A stretch of 64,000 nt of DNA from Tricholoma matsutake (taxonomy: Eukaryota; Basidiomycota; Agaricomycetes; Agaricales; Tricholomataceae). Made by a program: the position numbers and the translations under genes. This document shows positions 33,481 to 43,024 of the stretch, piece by piece. Under the pieces are notes generated by a model. That model saw only the letters and a program-made list of their open reading frames with translations, was not told the origin of the DNA and made no database searches. The stretch spans positions 5,890,001 to 5,954,000 of the forward strand of contig AP026542.1 in assembly GCA_026075535.2 (NCBI GenBank). The letters are read 5' to 3'. The stretch's first letter is position 1; every line of letters starts with the position of its first letter.

Positions 33481-33999
33481 CTACAGCTGTTGTCGCTGTT
33501 TATATGCCCCTAGGATTGTCTTGGCATGTTTCAGGTTTCCCTCGGGCTCCCATGAGTTCTCCGAGGTTGGATATCTGACCCACTTCACTAAGAAGAGCAT
33601 GGTCCTTCCTTTCTTCTTATGTCCAATGATCGCTTCCACTTCATATTCTGATTCGCCTTCTATCAGATCGGGTGGCAGTTCTGGGAAGTTCGGTCCATGT
33701 GTCTCAGTTTCTTTATATGGGGAAAGGAGCGCCGTGTGGAACACCAGGTGTATCTTCCACTGTTCTGGCAGCTTCAGTCGGTAGGAGAGTGGGCTCAGGA
33801 CCTTCTCAATAGAGAATGGTCCTTCTCTTTTCAGTGCAAGCTTCTTTGTTTGGTGCGTCGTTCTGAGGTTCTTCGCTTCTAGCCACACTCTGTCTCCTTC
33901 TTTGAATGGGGTGAAGTGCCTTGTCGTTCTTTCCGCCATCATTTGTCTGGCCAACTCGTGAGTTGCCTTTGCTTTGTCTCGGGGCCCATTGCAGTGCAA
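33481..33999 (-). pseudogene. Integrase C-terminus and chromodomain of gypsy G
   Basis: An open minus frame of about 170 codons: AKATHELARQMMAERTTRHF, FKEGDRVWLEAKNLRTTHQT, FHTALLSPYKETETHGPNF, then the chromodomain EYEVEAIIGHKKKGRTMLFLVKWVRYPTSENSWEPE. The frame is continuous to a stop at 33481. The reading is offset from the 34004-35125 frame by a frameshift or stop near 34000. Confidence 0.85.
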
Positions 34000-34003
34000 C
34001 TAT

Positions 34004-35250
34004 TCATTTTTCTATGGCCGGTATGTTCATCTTCAGGTAGGGGAGTGGGATCGCCTTGGGCTCATAGCCCATCATGAGGTAGAATGGGGAGTTCTTCTGT
34101 ACGGAGTGCGTTCTCTGGTTGTGCGTGAACTCCATGATCAGGAGGAGGTGCTTCCAATTCTCCTGGTTGTTCGAGCAGAAGATCCGTAAGTATACTTCCA
34201 CTTCCTGGTTCACCTGTTCTGTCTCCCCGTCGGTCTGGGGGTGGTATGCTGTGCTCATTGCCAGCTTGATTCCGAGCAGTCTTCCTAGCTCCTGGAACAG
34301 CTGCAAGGCAAATCTGGGATCTCTGTCAGAGATGATCTTGTCTGGGAGGCCAAATTGTTTGTAGACATTGTCTAGATAGAGGGTGGCTGCTCCCAATGCA
34401 TCCACAGTTTTCCTGCAAGGGATAAAAATTACCCCCTTCATAAGCCCATGGTCTACCATGACCATGAGTGCATCATAACCATTGGATTCTGGTAGGTCGG
34501 TTATGAAATCTGTTGTCACCATCGCGAATGGTCTTGTCACTTCAGATTTGATTGGTTGTAGTGGGGGGGTCGTCGGGTACGTGTTGACCTTCATCTGCTG
34601 GCATATTGCGCATCCAGCAACGTAGTTCTTGATGTACGTCATCATCCCCAGCCACCAGTAGTCTCTCCTGATCATTTCGGTTGTTTGCCATTGTCCTGGG
34701 TGTCCACTGGTCACTCCTTCGTGGTACTTTTGCACCAGCTTCTTTTGTAGATCTCCGTTGTCTGGGACATAGCACCTGTCTCGGAAAAATAGAAGGCCGT
34801 CTTCTATCTTCCAGTCTTCCAGTGCCGACTTTATTGGCGGCATTCCCTTGGTCTTTAGCGCCTCGATTGCGCTTTTCACCAGGTCATCTTTCATGATACT
34901 CCCTGCAAGTAAGTCATGCATTTTGGTGTCAATGAATTTCATGAATACTGTTTCTGGCAGCATTGTGATGTCTTCATTATTGTTGTCTTCTTCTGGTACG
35001 TGATCTGCTCTCCCTGATAATGCATCGCTTTGTACCATCTGTGATCCAGGCACATGGACGATTTGCAGGTCGAATTCCAATAGGAATAAGCTCCATCTTG
35101 CCTGTCGTCTGTTCAGTTTCTGCACTGTTCAGAAGTACATCAAGTTCTTGTGATCCAACAGGATTACCACTGGGTGTTCTGAACCCATTAGGTAGTCGTC
35201 CTTCTTCTTTCCTGGCAGCCAGTTTCTCCAGTTCTCTGGTGGCCACCTTT
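34004..35250 (-). pseudogene. RNase H remnant and integrase of gypsy G
   Basis: About 35250-35125 carries only the end of RNase H (YLMGSEHPVVILLDHKNLMYF, partly out of frame). The open frame 35125-34004 continues NRRQARWSLFLLEFDLQIVHVPGS, zinc region KYHEGVTSGHPGQWQTTEMI and GCAICQQMK (H-H-C-C), core MVTTDFITDLPESNGYDALM, VYKQFGLPDKIISDRDPRF and STAYHPQTDGETEQVNQEVE (D, D and E of the DDE triad all visible). About 370 codons are intact. Confidence 0.85.
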
Positions 35251-35261
35251 TTCCATTGTGC

Positions 35262-35912
35262 TCATTCTTCCTCGGCAGTCTTCTTCTTGAGGGCGAGCTT
35301 TTCTTGTTCTTTGGCAACAATCTTTTGGCACCATGCCTGTTGCTCTTCTTTCGTCATGTCTAGGGGGTCCTTCTTCCTTTCGGTTCCCCTCTGGCGCCAT
35401 GACAAGTATTCATTGTCAGTTTTCTTGGTCTGTACCCTACCGATAAGGGTTCTTCCTCTTCCATAAGAGAATTCAGGATGGGTCTTGTCATTCATCCTGA
35501 ATTGGAAGGTTCCAATTCTCCAGTCAATTACTGGGTTGATTCTCCTGAGCCATGGCAAGCCCAAGATGACTGATTCCCTCCCCAGTCCTGCAATGAGGAA
35601 GGTCGTTGGGAAGGTTCTTCTGTTGATCATCAGGAGTTCCCTGGCATAGTGGGAGATCTCCCCTTTCTTGTTTGGGGTTCCATCCACGTTCTTGACCTTG
35701 ATCACCTTCTCCAGGGGGTGCAGCTCAAATCTGCTGCTCTCTGTGAATTCATGACTCATGAATATCCCTCCCACTCCAGAGTCGAGTAGGGCTTCGGTTT
35801 CGATGGCTTTCCCTCTGCCTGCTCCTAGCACTTTGACATCTAATTGCATAGATTGATTCTTCAAAGTGGCTAGTAGTACAGAGCAGACAGAGAGTTTGGT
35901 AGTACCTGGCAT
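35262..35912 (-). pseudogene. Protease region of gypsy G
   Basis: An open minus frame: KAIETEALLDSGVGGIFMSHEF with an Asp-Ser-Gly active-site triad, a TFLIAGLGRESVILGLPWLR flap/end motif, NPVIDWRIGTFQF, then a highly charged Lys/Glu tail (EQEKLALKKKTAEEE). In related elements this region leads into RT; here RNase H sequence follows within about 15 bp, which marks the deletion. Confidence 0.8.
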
Positions 35913-35989
35913 CGAGGCAGGCCACCTCTTTAAAAACCCTTGTCCTCAATTGCGGCGAGAGCTCCTTTCTTTTCTTCTTCATCGAGTTC

Positions 35990-36781
35990 TTTCATGATCG
36001 CTCAGATCTTCGAGTAGGCTTCCTTGCCTTTATTCTTTGGGGATGGCTGGTCCTCGGTCCTCTTTTCCCCTTTCTTGTGTTCAGATGCTCTGTGTCCAGT
36101 CTGATGGCACGCAAAGCACTGTCCTTTTTTCATATGTTTGATCCTCTCCTGGTAGGAGAGCTGGTTGATCTCGAGTGGGGTCTCCTTTGCCTTGGAGTTC
36201 AACAGCTTCCTTGTCAAAGCTTCCTGCAGTCTCCCTGTTATGGCCTTTGCTCTCCTCCACTGTCCGTCGTATTTTGAGGCGGCGTTGATCATCCCCTCCA
36301 AGGTTGTAGAGATCGTTTCCATGTTGAAAACTCTTTCGAGGAGCTTGGGGTTCAACCCATCCATAAAGAGTTCAATGAGGGCGGTGTCATCATTGATTCC
36401 CGCCTTCTCTCGCAGGATTCAGAACTGTGCTATGTAGTCCTCCAGGTCCTGTCCCTGCTTCAATGTGTTCATTTCTGTCCTGGCTCTGCCAGCTTCGTCG
36501 ATCAGTGTGAACGCTGTCTTGAGCGCCAATTCAAAGGCTGACCATATTCCTAGGTCTTCCTTTTCTGCCCATGTCTGTGCCCAGGGCGCGGCGGTTCCTC
36601 TGTTCATGAAGGACAACGCGAAGATGATCTTCTTCTCGTCGGTGTCATAGATTCCATGGTTCACTCTCAAATAGAGTTTCACTTCTTGTAAGAACTTTGC
36701 AGTTCTCATTTGGTCCCCTGTGAAGTCAGAGGGGGTTTGGATTCTAATCTCCTTGGTCGATGCGGTGGGTTCGGTAGACAT
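35990..36781 (-). pseudogene. Gag of gypsy G
   Basis: Minus frames 36781-36419 and 36364-36002. An ATG at 36781 starts MSTEPTASTKEIRIQTPSDF. The capsid follows: FLQEVKLYLRVNHGIYDTDEKKI, TAAPWAQTWAEKEDLG, AFTLIDEAGRARTEMNTLKQ, then after a frameshift LFMDGLNPKLLERVFNMETI. The zinc knuckle is QCFACHQTGHRASEHKKG at about 36120-36090, where the fourth ligand Cys is replaced by His in this copy. Small for a gag; one frameshift at about 36415. Confidence 0.8.
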
Positions 36782-37065
36782 GTTGGTGTTGTTGTCGGAT
36801 AGGGAGAATGGATCTCATTCTGGGGTTTCTTCTTTATCGAAGGATCTAAAATCCTCTTCGTCAAGGTATCGGGGTTCTTCATCACTGGTTCTCCTTGAGA
36901 ACCACTTCTGTGCTGGTTCTGAGTATCGTACTAGTCAACCCTGGTACCTATACCATGGGGTTCTTCCTGATGATGATGCTCCGGTTGGAGGTCTGTCTGG
37001 GCTTTGTCTGAAAGACGTTGTGTCTGCACCTAGGTAGGTGGACTGCGTAGATCAGCTTGACCTTT

Positions 37066-37745
37066 TGTTAAGACTATAGGTCTTTAACTCAGCCTTGGCT
37101 TCGTATATCACAGTTGGAGGCTTTCCAACTATATCGGTATTGCACTAGGAGGCTTTCCTAGTGTATCGGGCTTCTGGCCTTCACTTGGGTACTTCCTCAA
37201 GTCGTTATGGCTATCTGTACTCAGAGGCTTTCTGAGTAGACCATCGGTTCGTGTATCACAGTTGGAGGCTTTCCAACTGTCAAGTTCGAGTTATCACAGC
37301 TAGGGGCTTCCTAAGCTGTTGAGTGTTCTGGTTGAGTCTAAGACCATTGTTTGAATTAGGTCAAGCTGGAGAATACACAGAGTGTAGCTACAGCTTATAT
37401 ACTGTTCCAGGACTATCTATCGTCCAATCGGAAGGTGAGATGCTTATCAGGTAAATATAGACAAGAACAATAGAAACAATAGGCCTCATGCCTCGCATGA
37501 GGTGTCCGATGTCAAGGACATGCTGCGGTGCAGCATGTCGATCGTGAGGGTCCAATGTCACGGACCTCATGTAAAGGGGTTGTCGTACCACAGTGTGTGT
37601 GGGAGTGGATTTGGGTGCATGGAGTCATCATGCATCAAGGTGTCTTCCATCGGAAGAGAGTTGAGTCGAATGAGAAAATTAAAGTACCCGGTCTTGCCGG
37701 CATACATCTGGTCATCATGGGTTACGATAACAGAAAATTGTAACA
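37066..37745 (-). repeat. 5' LTR of gypsy G
   Basis: 680 bp, same hairpin array as 32632-33285. It has about 26 extra nt containing a perfect 10 bp-stem palindrome (GACATGCTGC/GCAGCATGTC, 37517-37539). Just inside, the element strand reads AAAGGTCAAGCTG, not a T tract. Confidence 0.85.
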
Positions 37746-38647
37746 GCGATAAACTCTTCATTTCCAAATTTTGGAGGGCATTTATGAAACTCACAGGTAT
37801 TGACCACAAACTATCGACAGCATACCACCTGCAGATGGATGGATCTTCAGAACAGTCAAACAAAACCATCGTTCAATGCCTGCGGTTCCATGTTGAATGT
37901 AATCAAAAGGGATGGGCAAAGGCATTGCCCAAAGTTAGATTTGACATCATGAACACACCAAACACATCAACAGGAACATCACCTTTCGTACTCAAAACTG
38001 GGCACTAACTCTTACCACCTCTCATCACACCAACAACCTCAGAAGAAGGCGAACATGCCACACACAAAGAGGCCAATGCACATGCATTCATCGAGACTAT
38101 GGAAGAGGAAACGAACGCAGCAAAAGACAATCTGCTCAACACAAAACTTCACCAGGCTCATTTCACAAACAAACACCACTTGCCTGAACCTGCTTACCAG
38201 GTAGGAGACAAGGTCATGCTCATAGCAGCTCACTGACAGAGAGATTACATGCGAGCTAAGGATGGACGAGTGGCAAAGCTCATGCCTAGGTTCGATGGCC
38301 CATACAAAATCCTGCAAAGCTTCCCTGAATCCTCCTCCTACAAATTAGAGCTACCCCCAACTTCAAAAGCACAACCTACATTCCACGTTGCACAACTGCA
38401 GACCCATGTCCCCAACGACAACACCCTTTTCCCAGGCTGCGCTCACATAGCTCCCAAACTGCTTGTAACAGAAGACAGCAGCATGGAATATTTCATCGAC
38501 AAGATCCTCAATTGCCACCCATGGGGCCGAGGACACCAATTCCTTGTATGCTGGAGTGGATATGGTCCCAAGCATGACCTCTGGTTACCACACTCAGAAC
38601 TCCTTGAGACAGAGGCCCTCACATTGTATGAGGCAAACAACTCATGA
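37746..38647 (+). pseudogene. Integrase C-terminus and chromodomain of gypsy D
   Basis: Resumes at DKLFISKFWRAFMKLTGIDHKLS, STAYHLQMDGSSEQSNKTIVQ, MNTPNTSTGTSPFVLKTGH, stop at 38008. Then AKDNLLNTKLHQAHFTNKHH and the frame 38249-38647: MRAKDGRVAKLMPRFDGPYKIL, LQTHVPNDNTLFPG, and chromodomain MEYFIDKILNCHPWGRGHQFLVCWSGYGPKHDLWLP. Few stops; the chromodomain is intact in this copy. Confidence 0.85.
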
Positions 38648-38716
38648 ACGCAAGTCGGGAGATTCATTCTTGAGGAGCCACAATCACAATGTTTTCTTCA
38701 AGAGGATATATGTGAG

Positions 38717-38947
38717 TGTAAGATAATTCCTATATTATCTTACTACCTTACTACCTTACTATCTTACTATCTCCCCTGCACGCATTACCTTTCCCTTTCC
38801 AGATTATTACTATTATATGTTCGAATGTTGATTTTGCGAGCCATGTCTTAGATAGTATTTTCATTCCCCCTTCAATCCATACCAAGTTCCAATTTACCTT
38901 GACCCCTTCCCTCTAAGTGATCAAGGCATGAGAGTGCTTTTGTTACA
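38717..38947 (+). repeat. 3' LTR of gypsy D
   Basis: 231 bp, TGTAAGATAATTCCTATATTATCTTAC...TTGTTACA, about three-quarters identical to the C LTRs. Preceded by the purine tract AAGAGGATATATGTGAG. It abuts chromodomain sequence of element I, so D integrated into I. Confidence 0.85.
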
Positions 38948-39441
38948 GCTGTCAGGCAATAAAGTCATGCTTGCAACCCTGCACTGACGTCAGGAGTACA
39001 AAGCTGGTGACAAATCTCATGTGGCAAAATTCTTCCCTCAATGGGATGGACTGTTCAAGGTCACCAAGTCATTCCCAGATACCTCCTCTTACACTTTGCA
39101 CCCCTGGAATTTGTCCTACCTTCCATGCCTCACTACTGAAACAACATGTTGAAAATGACACAACACTTTTCCCATCCCGTGAACATGAACGACCAGGAGC
39201 AGTATTGACCGAGAACAGAATGGAAGAATACTGCATAGAGAAGATTGTGGATGAAAGAAGAAGAGGTCGCAGTTACCAATACTTGGTGCAGCGGGCTGGG
39301 TACCCTGAGGACGATGATCTATGGCTTCCTCAACGTGAATTGGCTGATTGCAAGGCATTGTCATTTAGCAGTCTTGTAAGGCAGAGGAAATGCAGTAGCT
39401 TTTTTCCCACTGGGTTTTTAATGCACCTGTTGTTTGGTTGA
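38948..39441 (+). pseudogene. Integrase tail and chromodomain of gypsy I
   Basis: QEYKAGDKSHVAKFFPQWDG and VTKSFPDTSSYTLHP, then in a second frame FHASLLKQHVENDTTLFPSRE and the chromodomain MEEYCIEKIVDERRRGRSYQYLVQRAGYPEDDDLWLPQRE. It is the truncated 3' end of another gypsy element, cut by gypsy D at 38947; the rest of I is not seen left of D. A frameshift lies near 39105. Confidence 0.75.
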
Positions 39442-39546
39442 TGATGGGTTGTTTGGTGTTTATTTTATTTTTTTATTTTTACTTTTATTTTGCCTAACTT
39501 CTCTTTTTCCCTTGGTGACCCATACACTTTTCTGAGAGTGGGAGGG

Positions 39547-39799
39547 TGTAAGCTTGGCTTATGTACACACCATTGATGTTTGTTTGTACTCAGTTTGAAT
39601 GGATATATCAACTACATGTCGTATCACCACATTTTTCATTCTTCCTTTTTCCCATAATACTTCACTTGTCCCTTACTCCATATTATCACTTTTTCCATTA
39701 TCATATCATTGTCCTGTCACATTGGTGATAAGACAGTGAGTGCCATATCAGTTCTTCCCTTCTTTTTCCTCGTCTTTTAGTGTCCTACTCCCAATTACA
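39547..39799 (+). repeat. Probable 3' LTR of gypsy I
   Basis: Follows the I chromodomain after a purine tract GAGAGTGGGAGGG. Starts TGTAAGCTTGGCTTATGTACA (terminal hairpin, as in B, C, H) and ends CCAATTACA. There is no second copy in the window, so the right boundary is tentative. Confidence 0.5.
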
Positions 39800-40553
39800 G
39801 GATAGGTTTCCAAACTGCCAGTTATATCTGTGACAATCCAGGTCTGCACCATCTTGTCAAAGGGCATGAATCTTTTATCCTTTCTCCTTGCTTGTTTTGA
39901 AGGCAAAGGTTTGCTGATATATCAGGTATGTGGTGAGCTCACTAGGAGGGTTGTGAGGAGGAGAATATGTGGTTTTCCAAAATCATCAGAGGGGGGGGGT
40001 GTTTAGCCTTTGGGGTCACAATCTTTATGTTCTCCGACTTGGCATATCTGAGGGATTTAATGAAGTGTTCAATATCCTTTGCTAGAGAGGGGTTCTCTTC
40101 TAGGAGTCATTTCCCCCACCCTATGAGACTATTGCAATGAATGTGTCAGGGTTGTTTCTGATCACAGTGGTGGTTTTGTCATTAATTTCCAATAAGGGCA
40201 TGGTATGGGATTACTCCCTGGGGGAAGATGGCGGTGGTGAAGGGTATGCTGGAGGCTTGGGGAGTGGTCAGTTCCTTCCCTCATTGGTTTGTCTTGAGGT
40301 GGGGGTTGGAGACGCATCTTCCTCCATGGGGGTTGGGCATCTCAGTGGCTCTGTCTGGATGTCAGTCATGTCACTATCTGGGATGGGTGTTGGCAGTTGG
40401 TAGTGACTGCAATTGGTGGGTGCCTTGTGTGGGCTAGCTTCAGAGCCTTGGTATTCATTACCGTGTCCAATGTTGCTGCTATCTGAGAGTCTTCATCGTT
40501 TGGGTGTTTTCTTTTATTGTTCATGGGCAGAGGGGTGCTGGGCTGATCAGGCT
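39800..40553 (-). pseudogene. Relic ORF of an unidentified mobile element
   Basis: The minus strand shows coding-like patches broken by stops and frameshifts: MNNKRKHPNDEDSQIAATLDTV (about 40520), TDIQTEPLRCPTPMEEDASP (about 40360), RNNPDTFIAIVS (about 40155), then EENPSLAKDIEHFIKSLRYAKSENIKIV (about 40100-40010). The mix of an acidic Pro-rich N-terminus and a globular segment reminds me of first ORFs of fungal non-LTR elements, but I cannot identify it. Stops: at least five. Confidence 0.35.
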
Positions 40554-40724
40554 CAGTAAAAAAGAAAGTGATGTGATTGTCAAAAAATTGACAAAACTTG
40601 ATGATCACATCACATTTTCAACCATATTTAGTCTGGCCATTGTGTGGTTGCACAATCACTTTCACATGACTAAATGCAGGTTTTTTGACAATCACGTCAA
40701 TTTTATGTAAATCCTTTTTTACTG
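40554..40724. mobile_element. Short MITE, 171 bp
   Basis: Inverted ends CAGTAAAAAAG (40554) and CTTTTTTACTG (40724), with subterminal GTGATTGTCAAAAAA in both halves. Flanks AGGCT (about 40549-40553) and AGGAT (40725-40729) are a possible imperfect duplication. No ORF; superfamily unknown. Confidence 0.5.
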
Positions 40725-41317
40725 AGGATCAAGTGTGGAAGCCAGTGTGGCTGCAGGAGGATCGGGTGCCTTTGGGAGGCATATTATTTGCCCGGGTTTT
40801 AAGCTCTGCATCTTCCTTTGTTCCCTTTGACAATGTACAGGGCACGCAGAGTGGCTCAGTTTGGGATTCAGGGCAGGCGATGTGGGAGCGAGTGGCTCAG
40901 TGTTGGGGTAAGCTTGAGGGTATCGTTTAGCGTTCTATATGATGTCCCCAGGTGGGGTGAGGTTATCAAGGTTTATTATGTGGTTTATTTGGTTAGTGTG
41001 GTCTGACTGTAGGTCTAGGTATTGCTCAGTGGCATAAGTAGTAAGACTCAGGCGTCTTCGAGAGGATCCTGTTAACCCTACTATGATTAGTATGGGACGC
41101 CCTGTTTGCTTCCCAAAAGGTGCTAGTCTCCCTGCGCCTCCAGGCGCCGGACACCATGATGGTGGTCCTAATGCAAGGAGTGTACTTTCCTCTCTGTCTG
41201 TCTGATATCGATAGCAGAGGAACACGTGCTTCACGTTCACGCATCACGTGTACAACTTCTCACCCATTCGAAAGGCCACGTTGAAGTTCTTCCTTCCAAC
41301 CTTCCAATCTTCCAATA
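40725..41317. other. Border between transposon island and gene island
   Basis: About 590 bp without a recognisable gene or repeat; it holds the promoter and 5' UTR of the cyclophilin gene. No TATA box stands out. Confidence 0.5.
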
Positions 41318-42898
41318 ATGTTCGCTCGTCTTTCTTTTGCTTTGATTGTCGTCTCAGTCGCGACTTTCTTCTGCACACAGTTTGTGGAAGCTGCCAAGAA
41401 ACCTGCGATCACCCACCTAGTCTATTTCGACATCAGCCATGGTGGCGATCTTATTGGTCGAGGTGCGTTTACCGCTTCTGATGTCATGGTTTCAATCACT
41501 TATTTTGGACGATGTCAGTCACAATGGGCCTCTATGGGAAGGTGAGTTGCTTTTCTTAGGTCGTATGTCTTACATGTATCTCAGCCTTGTGCAGACCGTT
41601 CCTAAAACTGTAGAAAACTTTCGTGCCTTGGCCACGGGAAAAACGAAGGAGGGCGAAGAGCTCGGGTTTGGTTATAAAGGCTCTAAATTTCACCGTGTCA
41701 TAAAGAACTTCATGTGAGCTTGTCCTTCCTTGCCATCGGCCTCGTTTTACCCTTAACATGACAGGATCCAAGGCGGGGACTTCAGTACGTACACTTGTAA
41801 TCTACTTCGGTGTGATCCTAATACGTCGAGCAGCAAAGGGTGACGGAACTGGCGGCAAGGTACACATCGATTGCTAACAACTTTCACTGTTTTTCAACTG
41901 AATCCACCAGTCCATCTATGGCGAAAGATTCGCAGACGAGAACTTGTGAGCATGGTTTTTTTTTTTTCATCGTCCACCGAGCTCTGTGTCTACGACAGTA
42001 AACTTCGTCATACTCGTCCCGGCATTCTCTCCATGGCTAATGCTGGCAAGGACACAAATGGTGAGCGTTTGTATTACAGTTGTGCACATGGACTAACGAA
42101 TTCTCAGGCTCTCAATTTGTCTGTTTCCGTTTCTTTCGCATTCTCATGTTCTAAAGTCACTGTGATCTAGTTTATTTGCACCGTCGTAACGAGCTGGTTG
42201 GACGGTAAACATGTGAGTGCTTGGGTACGTCCAACTATCTGCTTGCCAAACTCCATCACACAGGTTGTGTTTGGTGAAGTCCTCGACGGCATGGACATCG
42301 TGAAATACATCGGTATGTGTATCGCTTTCTTTTTACATTTTCTTGTCCATGGCTTACTGCTATACTACCAAAGAAAACGTCGATAAAGGTTCTGGAGACC
42401 GACCTGCAACTGATGTCATCATTACAGACTCTGGGGAGGCAAGTCGAGTTATCCAGCGTAGATAAGTGTCATACTGAAGCAATTTCTCCAGCTCCCAGTT
42501 GAGATTGAGACAACCACAACACCTAATGAGGTACCTACTCATGTTGAGCTTTGAGGAGCTCTACTTCTGCAGAATATTGTCGTCCGAATAAAATTATTAT
42601 TGCTTGTCCACAGGATTTAGACACTCTTGTTACTGGGCATCCCACATCAACCTCGATATCGGGCTTGCCGAACAGCTCTACTTTCGTCTCGGCACCGTCG
42701 TCTTCGAGTTCCACCATAGTTTCGTCTGAGCGTCATGATCTTAACCCTTCATTGGCCACCCTCGTCTTGGCGTTCGCCTTTGTTGCACTTCTTGTTGCAG
42801 CACTCATGTGGTCCGGTGGATTGCGACGCGCACGACGTGTCATTTTCGGCAGAAAATATGCTCTCTATGGGAGAGTTGGTGAAGTAGATCTAGAGTAG
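41318..42898 (+). CDS. ER cyclophilin (PPIase B) with C-terminal membrane anchor
   Basis: Peptidyl-prolyl cis-trans isomerase of the secretory pathway. Thirteen exons: 41318-41462, 41519-41541, 41595-41713, 41765-41784, 41834-41859, 41911-41945, 41999-42060, 42108-42118, 42171-42212, 42264-42312, 42374-42442, 42499-42530, 42614-42898; 918 nt, 305 aa, in frame. Residues 1-26 form a signal peptide ([19 protein letters not shown]). The cyclophilin domain at about 30-205 keeps the catalytic FHRVIKNFM Arg, GSQFFI, and the Trp and His of WLDGKHVVFG. Exon 8 is an 11 nt microexon coding the SQF of that core. A Ser/Thr-rich linker leads to a transmembrane helix at about 258-277 ([20 protein letters not shown]) and a basic cytosolic tail. 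So it should be a membrane-anchored, lumen-facing isomerase. It converges with the next gene (126 bp between stops). Confidence 0.9.
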
Positions 42899-43024
42899 TG
42901 AGTAACAGAAACGGAGATATTTTATCCGTTAAATTTAGCTTATCGCACATCTATCGGCCTGCTAACAAACTACAAGGGGTATAGTGTTCAATACAATCTA
43001 CATGTATCTGAGATAATGTACTGT

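Larger units (their letters stand above)
32632..37745 (-). mobile_element. Gypsy G, RT-deleted, 5.1 kb
   Basis: Long LTRs (654 and 680 bp) flank minus-strand gag, protease, a partial RNase H, integrase and chromodomain. Flanks ACGAT (32627-32631) and GCGAT (37746-37750) form a 5 bp duplication with one change; excision restores the D integrase frame HDKLFIS. The order is gypsy-like, but no RT domain exists anywhere between protease (ends 35262) and RNase H (starts about 35250). The copy therefore cannot reverse transcribe on its own. Confidence 0.85.
24690..38947 (+). mobile_element. Gypsy D, second member of family C, split by four insertions
   Basis: Collinear with gypsy C at protein and DNA level: gag 24840-27530, protease/RT 27540-29256, RNase H (inverted) 29676-30000, integrase 32001-32631 and 37746-38240, chromodomain 38396-38647, 3' LTR 38717-38947. 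Insertions: fold-back element 24878-25251, element F 25900-26904, element B 29257-32000 with an inversion, gypsy G 32632-37745. It lacks a 5' LTR. Its frames are more open than those of C, yet still carry stops (e.g. 28022, 28325, 28697). Confidence 0.8.

Noticed and set aside
35020..35466. Plus-strand 148-codon ORF and similar ORFs at 33054-33578 and 36720-37037
   Set aside because: Antisense shadows of the gypsy G protease, RNase H, LTR and gag; the minus strand carries the conserved domains.
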